From NCBI RefSeq assembly GCF_014196835.1, contig NZ_JACIEK010000001.1:1004283-1068282 (forward strand): DNA of 64,000 nt. Direction: 5' to 3'. This document shows, piece after piece, positions 52,850 through 61,140 of the stretch. Each line of letters begins with the position of its first letter. Position 1 is the stretch's first letter. Both the position numbers and the translations under genes were made by a program. The DNA is from Aureimonas pseudogalii (lineage in GTDB: Bacteria; Pseudomonadota; Alphaproteobacteria; Rhizobiales; Rhizobiaceae). The notes under the pieces were generated by a model that saw only the letters and a program-made list of their open reading frames with translations, did no database searches and was not told where the DNA came from.

Positions 52850-53418
52850 GCCGCCTTTTTCTGCATGAGACGGTAGACGCTGGCACGCCCGATGCCGAGG
52901 CTTCTGGCGATCTCCGTCGCGCCTGCACCCGCGGCCATCATCTCGCGGACACGGGCAACGTCGATCGACGGTTTGCGGCCCTTATAGACGCCTTCGGCCT
53001 TCGCCCTGGCGATGCCCTCCATCTGCCGCTCACGACGGATCGCCGTTTCGAACTCGGCGAACACGCCGAGCATCTGGAGGAAGGCACGGCCGGCGGCGGT
53101 GGCCGTGTCGACCGGCTGCTCCGTCGCCCTGAGCGCGATCCCCTGCGCCTCGAGCGTGCGGACGATCGCGGCGAGATCTGCGATGGAGCGCGCCAGACGG
53201 TCGATGCGGGTTACGACGATCGTGTCGCCCTCATGCGCGAAGTCGATCAGGGTCTGGAGGGCGTCGCGGCCTTTGGTCGTCGTGCCAGTTTTCTTTTCGG
53301 ATCTGACGACGGTGCAGCCGGCAGCGCGCAGGGCCTCCTCTTGGATCGCGAGATCCTGATCCGAGGTCGAGACGCGAGCGTATCCGTAGAGGTGGCCGGT
53401 CTTTGTGCTCTTCGTCAT
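52846..53418 (-). CDS. Serine recombinase (resolvase/invertase family)
   Basis: The 190-residue protein has the catalytic serine in YGYARVSTSDQDLAIQEEAL, the conserved arginine region IVVTRIDRLARSIADLAAIV, the long E helix (AFLQMLGVFAEFETAIRRER) and a C-terminal Hin-type helix-turn-helix (ATEIARSLGIGRASVYRLMQ). It acts on supercoiled DNA to resolve or invert segments. Its gene runs against the surrounding genes, and its upstream region holds repeats resembling a resolution site. Length is standard for the Tn3-resolvase/Gin group. Confidence 0.92.
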   Translation of the reverse strand: MTKSTKTGHLYGYARVSTSDQDLAIQEEALRAAGCTVVRSEKKTGTTTKGRDALQTLIDFAHEGDTIVVTRIDRLARSIADLAAIVRTLEAQGIALRATEQPVDTATAAGRAFLQMLGVFAEFETAIRRERQMEGIARAKAEGVYKGRKPSIDVARVREMMAAGAGATEIARSLGIGRASVYRLMQKKAA

Positions 53419-53430
53419 GCCATCACCCTC

Positions 53431-53553
53431 TGTATCGTCTCGTTAGCCTCTAGACCCTTTTCCCGTATCGTCTCGAAAGCGCAAACGCAACCCATATGAG
53501 ACGCTAAAACTGTCTCAACAGCCCGCCTCGCTGGCGTATACCCATATGAGGCA
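53431..53553. repeat. Repeat cluster upstream of the recombinase, candidate res site
   Basis: The region contains GTATCGTCTCG twice (starting 53432 and 53465), its core inverted as GAGACG (53498-53503), TGTCTCA near 53511, and CCCATATGAG twice (53491 and 53540). The GTCTC/GAGAC half-sites face each other across about 23 bp. Repeated half-sites just upstream of a resolvase gene are the usual form of res sites. The region also serves as the upstream region of hicA. Function is inferred. Confidence 0.5.
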
Positions 53554-53560
53554 CCTACGC

Positions 53561-53595
53561 TTGACCCACGCAGTTCCGTGTGTATCTATACACAC
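53561..53595 (+). promoter_or_regulatory. hicAB promoter and palindromic operator
   Basis: A TTGACC -35-like box (53561-53566) and a TATCTA -10-like box (53583-53588) with 16-bp spacing. A perfect 7-bp inverted repeat, GTGTGTA-TCTA-TACACAC (53578-53584 with 53589-53595), covers the -10 box and ends at the hicA start codon. HicB antitoxins often carry a DNA-binding domain and repress their own operon, so this is a likely operator. Confidence 0.55.
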
Positions 53596-53784
53596 ATGAA
53601 CAGCCGAGCCGTCATCGCTGCGCTAGAAGCCGACGGCTGGTTCGAGGTGAACCGGGTCGGGAGCCACGCGCAGTTCAAGCATCCGGCCAAGCCGGGCCGC
53701 GTGACGGTCCCGCATCCGAAGCGGGATCTGCCGATCGGCACGCTCCGCAGTATCGAGAAGCAGTCCGGCATCAAACTGAGGTAA
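53596..53784 (+). CDS. hicA: HicA toxin (mRNA interferase)
   Basis: A 62-residue protein starting MNSRAVIAALEADGWFEVNR, with the HicA core GSHAQFKHPAKPGRVTVPHP, which contains the catalytic His, and the end LPIGTLRSIEKQSGIKLR. It has the double-stranded RNA-binding-like fold and cleaves mRNA when freed from HicB. No Shine-Dalgarno is present, and the predicted transcription start is close to the ATG, so the mRNA may be leaderless. The antitoxin gene follows 2 nt after the stop. Confidence 0.93.
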   Translation: MNSRAVIAALEADGWFEVNRVGSHAQFKHPAKPGRVTVPHPKRDLPIGTLRSIEKQSGIKLR

Positions 53785-53786
53785 CC

Positions 53787-54179
53787 ATGTCCAGCTATAT
53801 CGCGCTCATCCACAAGGACGCCGACAGCGACTACGGCGTGTCCTTCCCCGATCTTCCCGGCTGCGTCACTGCCGGCACTGATCTCGACGATGCGCGCGCC
53901 ATGGCAGCCGAAGCCCTGGCTCTGCATCTGGCCGGCATGGCCGAGGAAGGGGAGGCCATTCCCGAGCCCTCGTCGCTCGAGACAGTGATGGCCGATCCCG
54001 AGAACCGGGACGGGGTTGCTATCCTTGTGCAGGCCCCGGCTCGGGCGCGGAAGATCGTGCGCGTGAATATCACCCTCGCCGAGGACGAGCTTGCCGCGAT
54101 CGACGCCAAGGCCGAGGCGGCCGGCATGACGCGCTCGGGCTTCCTAGCGCGTGCGGCGCGCGCCCTCGAGGCAGCCTGA
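53787..54179 (+). CDS. hicB: HicB antitoxin
   Basis: A 130-residue antitoxin starting MSSYIALIHKDADSDYGVSF. The HicB core is PDLPGCVTAGTDLDDARAMA followed by EALALHLAGMAEEGEAIPEP. The C-terminal ribbon-helix-helix domain (RVNITLAEDELAAIDAKAEA, then GMTRSGFLARAARAL) should bind the operator upstream of hicA. The order toxin then antitoxin is the usual one for this family. Confidence 0.93.
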   Translation: MSSYIALIHKDADSDYGVSFPDLPGCVTAGTDLDDARAMAAEALALHLAGMAEEGEAIPEPSSLETVMADPENRDGVAILVQAPARARKIVRVNITLAEDELAAIDAKAEAAGMTRSGFLARAARALEAA

Positions 54180-54475
54180 GACACCGGCCCGCACCCCGCC
54201 ACCTGGCCGATCCGCCCCCTGCCGGGTAGTCCGAACGCTCTGGTGGTGGCGGCATCGGACCCGCGAAGAAATTTGCGCCGGTCAGAAACTTTGGGCTCAT
54301 CGAAAATATTCCGCGAGCCGAACCGTCCATAACCCCCTGTATACTTCTGTAGCTCATCGCAAAAACGGCCTCAAAACTCGCCATTCGCCGCATCCGATGC
54401 TACATTTAGGCCTAAGAAGCGTGCGCCTGTTCTTCTCTCGACTGGCCGCGCGATAAGGGCTTTGAGGGCAGACGG
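54180..54475. other. Intergenic stretch without a recognisable gene
   Basis: About 296 nt between hicB and the next phage-like gene. It is moderately AT-rich in its second half and may hold the promoter of the following three-gene run. No convincing reading frame, tRNA or repeat was found. Confidence 0.45.
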
Positions 54476-55057
54476 ATGATCGAAGCCAGTCACACATCCG
54501 AAGACGCATCGTCGTCCGCGAAGGACAGCTTCCTGAGCGTGACCGCCCTGCTGGGGTTCGGTCCGCCCATTCCGGCTGGCAGCTCGCCCGACCTTGCACT
54601 GGAGTGGGCCGGCTTGTGCTTCCGAACTGCCGCCGCAGGTGAGGACGTCGCCAGCAACGTCGTCCGCGGCCTTCGCACTCTTCTCAGTGCGCTTCCCCGC
54701 GGCGATCTCGGCAAGGCCTCCGGATCGCTTCTCGGCGAAGTCGATGCGGCCGTCTGCGCCGCGATCCCGGTGCTGCTCCAGAAGCTCCCGCGCGGCGTAT
54801 CCGACTTCTCGAGCTGCATGGGCATGGCGTCGGCGGCTTGGATCCTTCGCGCATTGCGGGATCCCCCGAAGGGCGAGCTGACCGGTGCGTGGTCGGCCTA
54901 CTTCGCAGAGCGCCTGGATTACGTCGCTCTTCTCGCTGACGAGCTCGACGCCGCCGTTCGGCGCCAGCGCATCAACGACGGCGGCGATCTCGTGCAGCGG
55001 ACGCTCCAACTCCAGCGCGCCGAGGCGGCCACCGCCGACGGCGCCGCGTCGCACTGA
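54476..55057 (+). CDS. Hypothetical phage-like protein
   Basis: A 193-residue, mostly helical protein starting MIEASHTSEDASSSAKDSFL. It is 11 nt upstream of the large internal-protein-like gene and runs in the same direction. Its central part (ASNVVRGLRTLLSALPRGDL) and a later helix (AYFAERLDYVALLADELDAA) suggest a structural or assembly helper. No family is recognised. Confidence 0.55.
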   Translation: MIEASHTSEDASSSAKDSFLSVTALLGFGPPIPAGSSPDLALEWAGLCFRTAAAGEDVASNVVRGLRTLLSALPRGDLGKASGSLLGEVDAAVCAAIPVLLQKLPRGVSDFSSCMGMASAAWILRALRDPPKGELTGAWSAYFAERLDYVALLADELDAAVRRQRINDGGDLVQRTLQLQRAEAATADGAASH

Positions 55058-55068
55058 GGAGGCCGACG

Positions 55069-56619
55069 ATGCCGATAAAATCCAATCGCTTCTACAACGA
55101 TCCGAACATCGGGGCCGCTTTCGAGAACATCGCGTCGATCTTCGCGCCGCCGAGCGCGCAGGACACGTACGCTTACGCCAAGGCCAAGGCCGAGCGTGAG
55201 GAAGCCGCCCGCGCCGAAGAGGCCTTCCGCCAGATGACGGCCGAAGGCGCGGCGCCCGAGCAAGTCGATCGCTTCGGCGTCGCGATCGGCCGGTTCAATC
55301 CGACGCAGAGCTACCGGGCGCTCGAGATGGGCGACGCGACGTTGCGCCGGGATCAGGACATCCAAAGCGGCGATCGGCGTTACAGCGCCGACAAGACGTC
55401 GCTCTCGGCTCTCTACGGTCACGATCGGACGTACCAGTCCTCCGTCGAGAACAACGTCCGAGACAATGCCCGCTCGATGGCGACCAACGAGGCGGACAAC
55501 GCTCGCTCGCTCGCAACGAACGGTGCCGACAATGCGCGAGCCATCGAAGATCGCCGGATGCAGGAGGAAGGAGCTCTCGCGCGCTTCTACGCCGCGCCCG
55601 TCACCGTGAAGCAGGGCGAACGCGCGTTCCTACCGGGTCAGACGGCCGCCGCGACGGGTCTGCCGGCGCAGCTTCAGGGCAGCGAAGCGCCCCTGTCGAC
55701 CGACGAGGTCGCTGCGCTGGCGATGCAGTCGATGCCCTCGGCGGATCGTGAGCAGTTCGTTCGTGACAAGTTCGCCCCGACCGACAGTCAGGTTCAGGGA
55801 CAGGAGCGGCGCGAGCTTCGGTCGAGCGGCTTCCTGTCCGATGATGACCTGAAGGCCACCATCATGGGCAGCGTCCCGGTCGAGGAGGCAATCGGCCCGA
55901 ACGGCCAACCGCAGTTCGTCCGCCGCACCGACGCGGTCGGGATGCGCCCGGCGCCGAAGGCACCGATGGTCAACGTCAACACGGGCGAGGCCGCGGACGG
56001 CAAGCTCCGCGGCAAGCTCGACGAGAGCGAGGGCAAGCGGCTCTCCGACCTCCAGGCCTCGGCGGTGACGTCGGCGGGCCTGCGACAGGATCTCGGTCTG
56101 ATGGATCAGCTCATCGACCAGGCCCCGCAGGGTCCGCTCGTCGGGCGTCTCGCCACGCTGTTCCCCGGCGTCTCCAATGCGGGCACGGCCTTCCAGTCGC
56201 TCGTCGAGCGGGCCGCACCGGGCCTGCGCGTCGAAGGCTCCGGCGCCACATCCGACATCGAGTTCCGCGGCATGCTGAACAGCCTGCCGCAGCTCCGCAA
56301 CCGCCCGGAGGCGAACCGCCTCATCGCCGGTATGATGAAGGCCAAGGCCGACATCAACATCCGCCGCGGCGATCTGGTGACGGCCTACCAGAACGGCGAC
56401 ATCGATGCCTCGCAGATGCGCCGGCAGCTCGCCGACCTGAACCGGCAGAGCATCGTGTCGCCCGAGCTGACGGCGATGATCGAAGCCGTCGGCGGCGGTG
56501 CGGCGCCGGTGTCCGCGACCGACACCGGATCTGCCGCTCCCTCGCCCGGCTCGATCGTCGACGGGCATCGGTTCCGCGGCGGCGATCCCTCCGATGCCGC
56601 CAACTGGGAGGCGCTGTGA
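55069..56619 (+). CDS. Phage internal/ejection-like protein 1
   Basis: A 516-residue protein starting MPIKSNRFYNDPNIGAAFEN. The opening Asn/Phe-rich segment and the following alanine-rich coiled coil (YAYAKAKAEREEAARAEEAF) resemble internal virion or DNA-ejection proteins of podovirus-like phages. A short internal repeat appears at about residues 125-155 (DNARSMATNEADNARSLATN, then DNARAIE). The C-terminal third is helical and ends in a Pro/Ser linker. Nearby capsid or portal genes are absent, so the assignment rests on sequence style and on pairing with the next gene. It overlaps the next start (TGATG). Confidence 0.5.
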   Translation: MPIKSNRFYNDPNIGAAFENIASIFAPPSAQDTYAYAKAKAEREEAARAEEAFRQMTAEGAAPEQVDRFGVAIGRFNPTQSYRALEMGDATLRRDQDIQSGDRRYSADKTSLSALYGHDRTYQSSVENNVRDNARSMATNEADNARSLATNGADNARAIEDRRMQEEGALARFYAAPVTVKQGERAFLPGQTAAATGLPAQLQGSEAPLSTDEVAALAMQSMPSADREQFVRDKFAPTDSQVQGQERRELRSSGFLSDDDLKATIMGSVPVEEAIGPNGQPQFVRRTDAVGMRPAPKAPMVNVNTGEAADGKLRGKLDESEGKRLSDLQASAVTSAGLRQDLGLMDQLIDQAPQGPLVGRLATLFPGVSNAGTAFQSLVERAAPGLRVEGSGATSDIEFRGMLNSLPQLRNRPEANRLIAGMMKAKADINIRRGDLVTAYQNGDIDASQMRRQLADLNRQSIVSPELTAMIEAVGGGAAPVSATDTGSAAPSPGSIVDGHRFRGGDPSDAANWEAL

Positions 56620-58787
56620 TGGCCGGTCCCTGGGAGAAGTACCAGAAGCCGGCGGCGACCGAGGCAGCACCGTCCGCGGGACCGTCCGCCGGTCCGTGGA
56701 CGCGCTACGCGCCGGAGGCCCGCTCGGCCCCGAGCTTCGTCACGCCCGAACCGCCGCCCGGCGTCGTCGTCCATGGTGGTGATGGCCGGTCCTACGTTGC
56801 GGACAAGCCAGCGATCGGCGTCCAGCGGACCGCTGCGGCCGGCTCGCGCGATGAAGCGATCCAGATGCAGGCTCTCCAGGGCCGCGGCGCCACAGACGGT
56901 ATCGTCGGCGACGTGACGCGCGCGGCGCAGCCGTTCGCGCAGGGGCAGAGCCTCAACTTCGGCGACGAGTTCGTGTCGACCGTCCTGGCGGCGATCGAGG
57001 GCGTCCAGGGCCGATCGACGAAGGACGCCTTCGACTACGGGCAGGAATTCCAACGCCAGGAGCTCGAGCGCCGGCGCGCCGAAGCCCCGCTGACGTCCAT
57101 GGCGTCGGAGCTGGCCGGCGGCGTCGCGACGGGCATCGCCGCGGCCCCGAAGGTCTTCGCGTCCGGTGCCGGGCTCGGCGCCAACGTGCTGCGCGGCGGC
57201 CTGACCGGTGCCGCGGCCGGCGGGGCCTCCGGGTTCGGCGGTGGCTCCGGGCTCGAGGACCGCGCGTCCGACGCGCTCACCGGCGCCGGCATCGGCGCGG
57301 GCGTCGGTGTGGCCGCTCCGCTCGCCGGCGCCGCGGTCGGTGCGGGTGTGCGAGCCTACGGCGCACGCAACGCAGCGCGCGAGATCCTGGAGCCCGTCGG
57401 CATCGGCCGGCGCGCCGCGGACCAGATCGAGACCGAACTGACGCGCGACGGCATGAGCGCGGCCGACGCCCGCACGCGTGCGAGCCAGATGGGGCCCGAC
57501 GCCATGCTGCTCGACGTCGGCCAGAACGTCGGCGAAGGCGCCGAGGCGGTGGCGAACCTGCCGGGCGCCGGCAACGGGACCGTACGCGACCGGCTCGGCG
57601 CGCGCGGCCGCGGTGCGCCCGACCGCATCACCGCCGCCGCAGACGCCGCGATCGGCCCTCAGGGCAACATGGCCGAGACGGTGGACGACCTCATCGCCAG
57701 CCGCTCGGCGGCGAGCCGCCCGCTCTACGACCGAGCGCTCGGCCAGCCCATCGAATGGAACGACCGGCTCCAGTCCTTCATCGACGATCCCGTCGTTCGC
57801 AAGGGCCTGCGCGAGGGCGTCGACATCCAGCGGCTCGAGGCGCTGGCCCGCAACGAGCCGTTCAACCCGCTCGACTTCGCGGTGACGGGCTTCGACGAGG
57901 CCGGCGACCCGATCATCACGGGCGTCCCGAACATGCGGACCCTGAACGTCGCCAAGAAGGGGATCGACAACATCCTCGAGAGCTACCGCGACCCGACGTC
58001 GGGCCGGCTGAACCTCGACGAGCGCGGCCGCGCCATCACGGAGGTCCAGCGGGCCTTCGTCGACCAGCTCGACGCCTCCAACCCAGACTACGCCGCCGCG
58101 CGCGCTGCGTGGGCCGGGCCGACGCGGGTCCGCAATGCCTTGGCGCTCGGGCAAGGCACGTTCGATCGATCGGTCCGGCCCGATCAGCTTCGCCAGCGGC
58201 TCGCGGCGATGTCCGACGACGAGCGCGACGCCTTCCGCATCGGCGCTCGCGACCAGCTCGACGAGGTGATGGGAACGGCCCGGCGCGATGCCGCCGCGGC
58301 GCGCGGCATGTTCGAAACCGGGTGGAACCGCGAGAAGCTCGGGCTCGTGCTCGGCGGCGACGACCAAGCCGCCGCCTTCCTCGACACGCTCGGCAACGAG
58401 ACGGCCTTCGCCAACCGGGCGAACACCATCACAGGCAACACGGCCACCGCCCGCCGGATCGAGCGGCAGAAGGAATACAACGGCACGCGGTCTGCGGCGC
58501 GCGAGACCTTCGACCCGACGAGCGGCATGTGGGGCGATGCGAAGCGCGTCGCCGCCCGCGGCTTGGACGCCCTTCTGGACGGTCGCAACGTCCGCAGCGC
58601 CGAACAGATGCGCGGCGAGTTCGGCGACGCCGTCTCCCGCCAAGGCACCGATCGCGACGCGCTCGTCGACGCGATCATGGGCTACGGCCAGCGCAAGACC
58701 GCGGCGGCGGACCGCGCGGTGCCCTACGAAGACATGATCCGCGCCATCATGGCAGGCGGCGGTTTGGCGATGACGGGCGATCGCTAA
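56619..58787 (+). CDS. Phage internal/ejection-like protein 2 with glycine-zipper region
   Basis: A 722-residue protein. A proline-rich N-terminal section (MAGPWEKYQKPAATEAAPSA) is followed by a Gly/Ala-rich membrane-seeking region at about residues 165-245 (GGLTGAAAGGASGFGGGSGL and GAGIGAGVGVAAPLAGAAVG), a glycine-zipper pattern found in DNA-ejection proteins and pore formers. The long helical C-terminal part contains the phrase ASNPDYAAARAAWAGPTRVR, which I associate with large hypothetical phage proteins. The last residues, GGGLAMTGDR, are duplicated in a diverged form at 60176. Role in DNA delivery is inferred. Confidence 0.5.
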   Translation: MAGPWEKYQKPAATEAAPSAGPSAGPWTRYAPEARSAPSFVTPEPPPGVVVHGGDGRSYVADKPAIGVQRTAAAGSRDEAIQMQALQGRGATDGIVGDVTRAAQPFAQGQSLNFGDEFVSTVLAAIEGVQGRSTKDAFDYGQEFQRQELERRRAEAPLTSMASELAGGVATGIAAAPKVFASGAGLGANVLRGGLTGAAAGGASGFGGGSGLEDRASDALTGAGIGAGVGVAAPLAGAAVGAGVRAYGARNAAREILEPVGIGRRAADQIETELTRDGMSAADARTRASQMGPDAMLLDVGQNVGEGAEAVANLPGAGNGTVRDRLGARGRGAPDRITAAADAAIGPQGNMAETVDDLIASRSAASRPLYDRALGQPIEWNDRLQSFIDDPVVRKGLREGVDIQRLEALARNEPFNPLDFAVTGFDEAGDPIITGVPNMRTLNVAKKGIDNILESYRDPTSGRLNLDERGRAITEVQRAFVDQLDASNPDYAAARAAWAGPTRVRNALALGQGTFDRSVRPDQLRQRLAAMSDDERDAFRIGARDQLDEVMGTARRDAAAARGMFETGWNREKLGLVLGGDDQAAAFLDTLGNETAFANRANTITGNTATARRIERQKEYNGTRSAARETFDPTSGMWGDAKRVAARGLDALLDGRNVRSAEQMRGEFGDAVSRQGTDRDALVDAIMGYGQRKTAAADRAVPYEDMIRAIMAGGGLAMTGDR

Positions 58788-58788
58788 C
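58758..58788 (+). repeat. Left copy of a 31-bp duplicated gene end
   Basis: This 31-bp stretch, the last codons and stop of the 722-residue gene plus two bases, matches 60176-60206 at 28 of 31 positions. Two of the three differences are synonymous third-position changes and the third lies in the stop codon (TAA versus TGA). Weaker similarity extends about 18 bp further left. The pair brackets the sRNA-acyltransferase cassette. Confidence 0.75.
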
Positions 58789-58872
58789 ACGGAAGTGTGG
58801 CGCTAGCAGGCATGGATGGCTCCCGGGGCGGCATGGGCTTCGTGAGGCCGGGAAGCTCTCGATTGATCAAGC

Positions 58873-59003
58873 CGGCATGGCTGCCATGCATCGCCGGGCC
58901 TGCCTCGGGTCAGCCTTCCATGGCATAAGAGCTTTGCATCGTTTCCTCCCAGATTGATGCTTTCTACTCGCCCGCTCGGTCCTCCCCCGAGCAGGCTTTT
59001 TCG
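58873..59003 (+). ncRNA. Candidate trans-acting sRNA, copy C
   Basis: Closely similar to copy B from GGCATGGCTG at about 58873 to the terminator. The first hairpin (58936-58960) has CCTCCC in its loop. The terminator stem (58970-58979 with 58987-58996) has one mismatch compared with copies A and B, but the loop TCCTCCC (58980-58986) and the T run are kept. It lies inside the mobile cassette, about 95 nt before the acyltransferase start. The 5' end is approximate. Confidence 0.62.
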
Positions 59004-59098
59004 TGTGCGCGCGGCTTCGGTCGCCCGACCAAGCCGCTCCAATTGCAGAATGTGGTTCGATCTCGTATGGGGCACCTCCGTTCAAGAGAGGCGCCCGC

Positions 59099-60103
59099 AT
59101 GTCAATTGCTTACCCGTCGGGCAGCACTCAACGCGACGCCTCCGCAGCTCTGCACGCGCGGATCAACGGCATCGACATGTTCCGCTTCCTAGCGGTCGTC
59201 GGAGTGGTCTTCATCCATGCCAGCGATAAGACGACGATCGGGAATGCGCTGGATCTCGCGTCCCGGTTCGGCGTGCCATTCTTCTTCGTCGTTGCCGGGT
59301 ACTTCGCGGGGTTGAAGCCGAAGCTGTCGTTTCTAAGCGAGGTGCGACATGTCGGCAAGCGCATCATCGGGCCATATCTCGTGTGGCTTGCGCTCTATGC
59401 GGTTTATTCAGGATACGACTTCTCGAATTTGCTCAGCATCCGGGGCTTGGCACTCCTGTTCGTTTATGCCGGACCTGGGTGGCACCTATGGTTTCTGACG
59501 TCGTTGGCGTTCAGCGTGATGATGCTGGCGATCCTTCGCCGCCTGTGTGAGCTTCGAACCCTCGTAGGGCTAGCGATCGTCGTCTACATTGCCGGGCTGG
59601 CGATCGGACCTTATGCACGTATTGTCTTCTCGATCGCTAACCTCAGCATTCACCCCCGCAACGGGCTGTTTCTGGGATTTCCGTTCATGGTTATGGGGTA
59701 CTGGGTCGGTCGGAACAGGTGGAACGGACGGCCGTTCTCGACCGGCGCATTGCTATATTTCGGCGGCTTCATGCTGACGATCGGCGAAGTCTACGGGCTG
59801 TCCAGGCTGCCTGGAGGTGTGAACTACGATGTCCTTCTCGGGACGGTACCGATGGCGGCAGGCGCCTTTATCATGGCCCTTCGGCTGCCTGACATTCCGA
59901 TGACGCGTCACGTATCCAACCTCGGTCGCTACAGCTTGGGGATCTTCGCCAGCCATCTCGCCATCATGTTTGAGGTTCAGCGGTTGTTGGCGGGAACGAC
60001 GATTTACACGGAGTTGGTCGTCGTCATCCTGACCGTTGCGGTGGCAAGCCTTTGCGCGCTCATCTTGGGACAGTTTCGACTGACCCGACCGCTGGTGCGC
60101 TAG
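59099..60103 (+). CDS. Acyltransferase-3 family membrane protein
   Basis: The 334-residue inner-membrane protein starts MSIAYPSGSTQRDASAALHA. About ten helices are visible. Family features include DMFRFLAVVGVVFIHASDKT, with the catalytic-type His, VPFFFVVAGYFAGLKPK and PGWHLWFLTSLAFSVMMLAI. These proteins transfer acyl groups, often acetyl, to sugars of O-antigen, capsule or exopolysaccharide. Phage-borne members change the surface antigen of the host. The gene has lower GC than the flanking phage-like genes and is enclosed by a duplicated gene end. Confidence 0.85.
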   Translation: MSIAYPSGSTQRDASAALHARINGIDMFRFLAVVGVVFIHASDKTTIGNALDLASRFGVPFFFVVAGYFAGLKPKLSFLSEVRHVGKRIIGPYLVWLALYAVYSGYDFSNLLSIRGLALLFVYAGPGWHLWFLTSLAFSVMMLAILRRLCELRTLVGLAIVVYIAGLAIGPYARIVFSIANLSIHPRNGLFLGFPFMVMGYWVGRNRWNGRPFSTGALLYFGGFMLTIGEVYGLSRLPGGVNYDVLLGTVPMAAGAFIMALRLPDIPMTRHVSNLGRYSLGIFASHLAIMFEVQRLLAGTTIYTELVVVILTVAVASLCALILGQFRLTRPLVR

Positions 60104-60450
60104 ATCAGCGGCTTGCCGCTATGGGAATGCGGTGGCCTCGATCCTTCCTGTACCGCTTCCCGCGCCAGCATAGCGGGCGGTTTGGCGATGACTGGTGATC
60201 GCTGACGTAGAAATGGAGCCCCGCGCGAACCAAGCCTTCAACGTGCTCGACGAGCTCGAGGACGAACACGCCGACCAGGATCCGACGGTTCGGGCAGCGA
60301 TGGCGCGTTGAGCGGACCGCTCGGGTGCCGCGGTGACGTCGAAGATCAGAGACGCTTTTGGCGTCCAACAGAACGCAACCGATGCATTCTCGAATTGCTC
60401 GATCACGTCCATTACTCTCCGGTAATATTTCAATCGGACACGATAAGAAT
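60104..60450. other. Cassette right flank with gene remnant and a tiny frame
   Basis: This 347-nt stretch contains the right copy of the duplicated gene end and, from about 60211 to 60312 on the plus strand, a 33-codon frame (MEPRANQAFNVLDELEDEHA and on) without a clear ribosome binding site. The rest shows no recognisable gene. It reads as recombination scar plus the promoter of the MucR-like gene. Confidence 0.45.
60161..60206 (+). pseudogene. 3'-end remnant of a homologue of the 722-residue phage-like gene (right copy of the duplication)
   Basis: Translated in frame it reads RASIAGGLAMTGDR and stop, against RAIMAGGGLAMTGDR at the end of the 722-residue protein. The nucleotide match is 28 of 31 over 60176-60206, with two synonymous differences in the coding part. 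So the fragment comes from a diverged homologue rather than from a recent copy of the left end. Confidence 0.7.
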
Positions 60451-60957
60451 ATGACCGACGAGCACAACGAAAAATCACTGCGGATCCAGCAGACCGCGGG
60501 GATCGTATCGGCCTACGTGAGCAACAACCACGTGCCGCGCGACGAGCTGGCGGCGCTGATCTCGACGGTGTTTGCGGCTCTTTCGCTCGAGACGACGGCA
60601 GAGCCGATCGAGGTCGAAGCCGCACAACTCGTTCCTGCCGTGTCGGTCAAGAAGTCGGTGACGCCCGACTATCTGGTCTGCCTGGAGGACGGAAAGCGGT
60701 TCAAGTCGCTGAAGCGCCACCTGATGACGCATTACGACCTAACGCCGAAGGAATACCGCCAGAAGTGGGGCCTACCGGACGATTACCCGATGGTGGCGGC
60801 GAGCTACGCGGCCAAGCGTTCCGAGCTCGCCAAGTCGTTCGGCCTCGGTCGCAAGGCAGCAAGTGCGCCGGAACCGGCGTCGGTCGCGGAGGAGACCGCG
60901 CCCAAGCGCCGGGCGTCCCGCAAGGCCAGCAGCGAGGTCGATGCCGAAGCGGCCTGA
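60451..60957 (+). CDS. MucR/Ros-family zinc-finger regulator
   Basis: A 168-residue regulator starting MTDEHNEKSLRIQQTAGIVS. The Ros-type zinc finger is in YLVCLEDGKRFKSLKRHLMT and the following H (pattern C-x2-D-x9-H-x3-H), then the family signature LTPKEYRQKWGLPDDYPMVA. The tail is basic (KRRASRKASSE). MucR proteins are global repressors with H-NS-like properties that control exopolysaccharide, motility and virulence genes in Rhizobiales. Carriage near a surface-modifying acyltransferase is suggestive. An element-borne copy may silence AT-rich neighbours such as the ATPase gene. Confidence 0.9.
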   Translation: MTDEHNEKSLRIQQTAGIVSAYVSNNHVPRDELAALISTVFAALSLETTAEPIEVEAAQLVPAVSVKKSVTPDYLVCLEDGKRFKSLKRHLMTHYDLTPKEYRQKWGLPDDYPMVAASYAAKRSELAKSFGLGRKAASAPEPASVAEETAPKRRASRKASSEVDAEAA

Positions 60958-61140
60958 TCGGATCAGGTGCGGCCTCGTCGATTACGAAGTGGTGAGGCAG
61001 CATCGGGCGTCCTCGACTGACGCCACATGCTTGCTTTTCGATCCTCGCCGGTGACCTTCTTCGGTCAGCCTTGAGATCGCTATATGACACCGCATCGATC
61101 ACGGCAGGAATATTTCGCTTCAAAAACTTTCAATGGTAGT

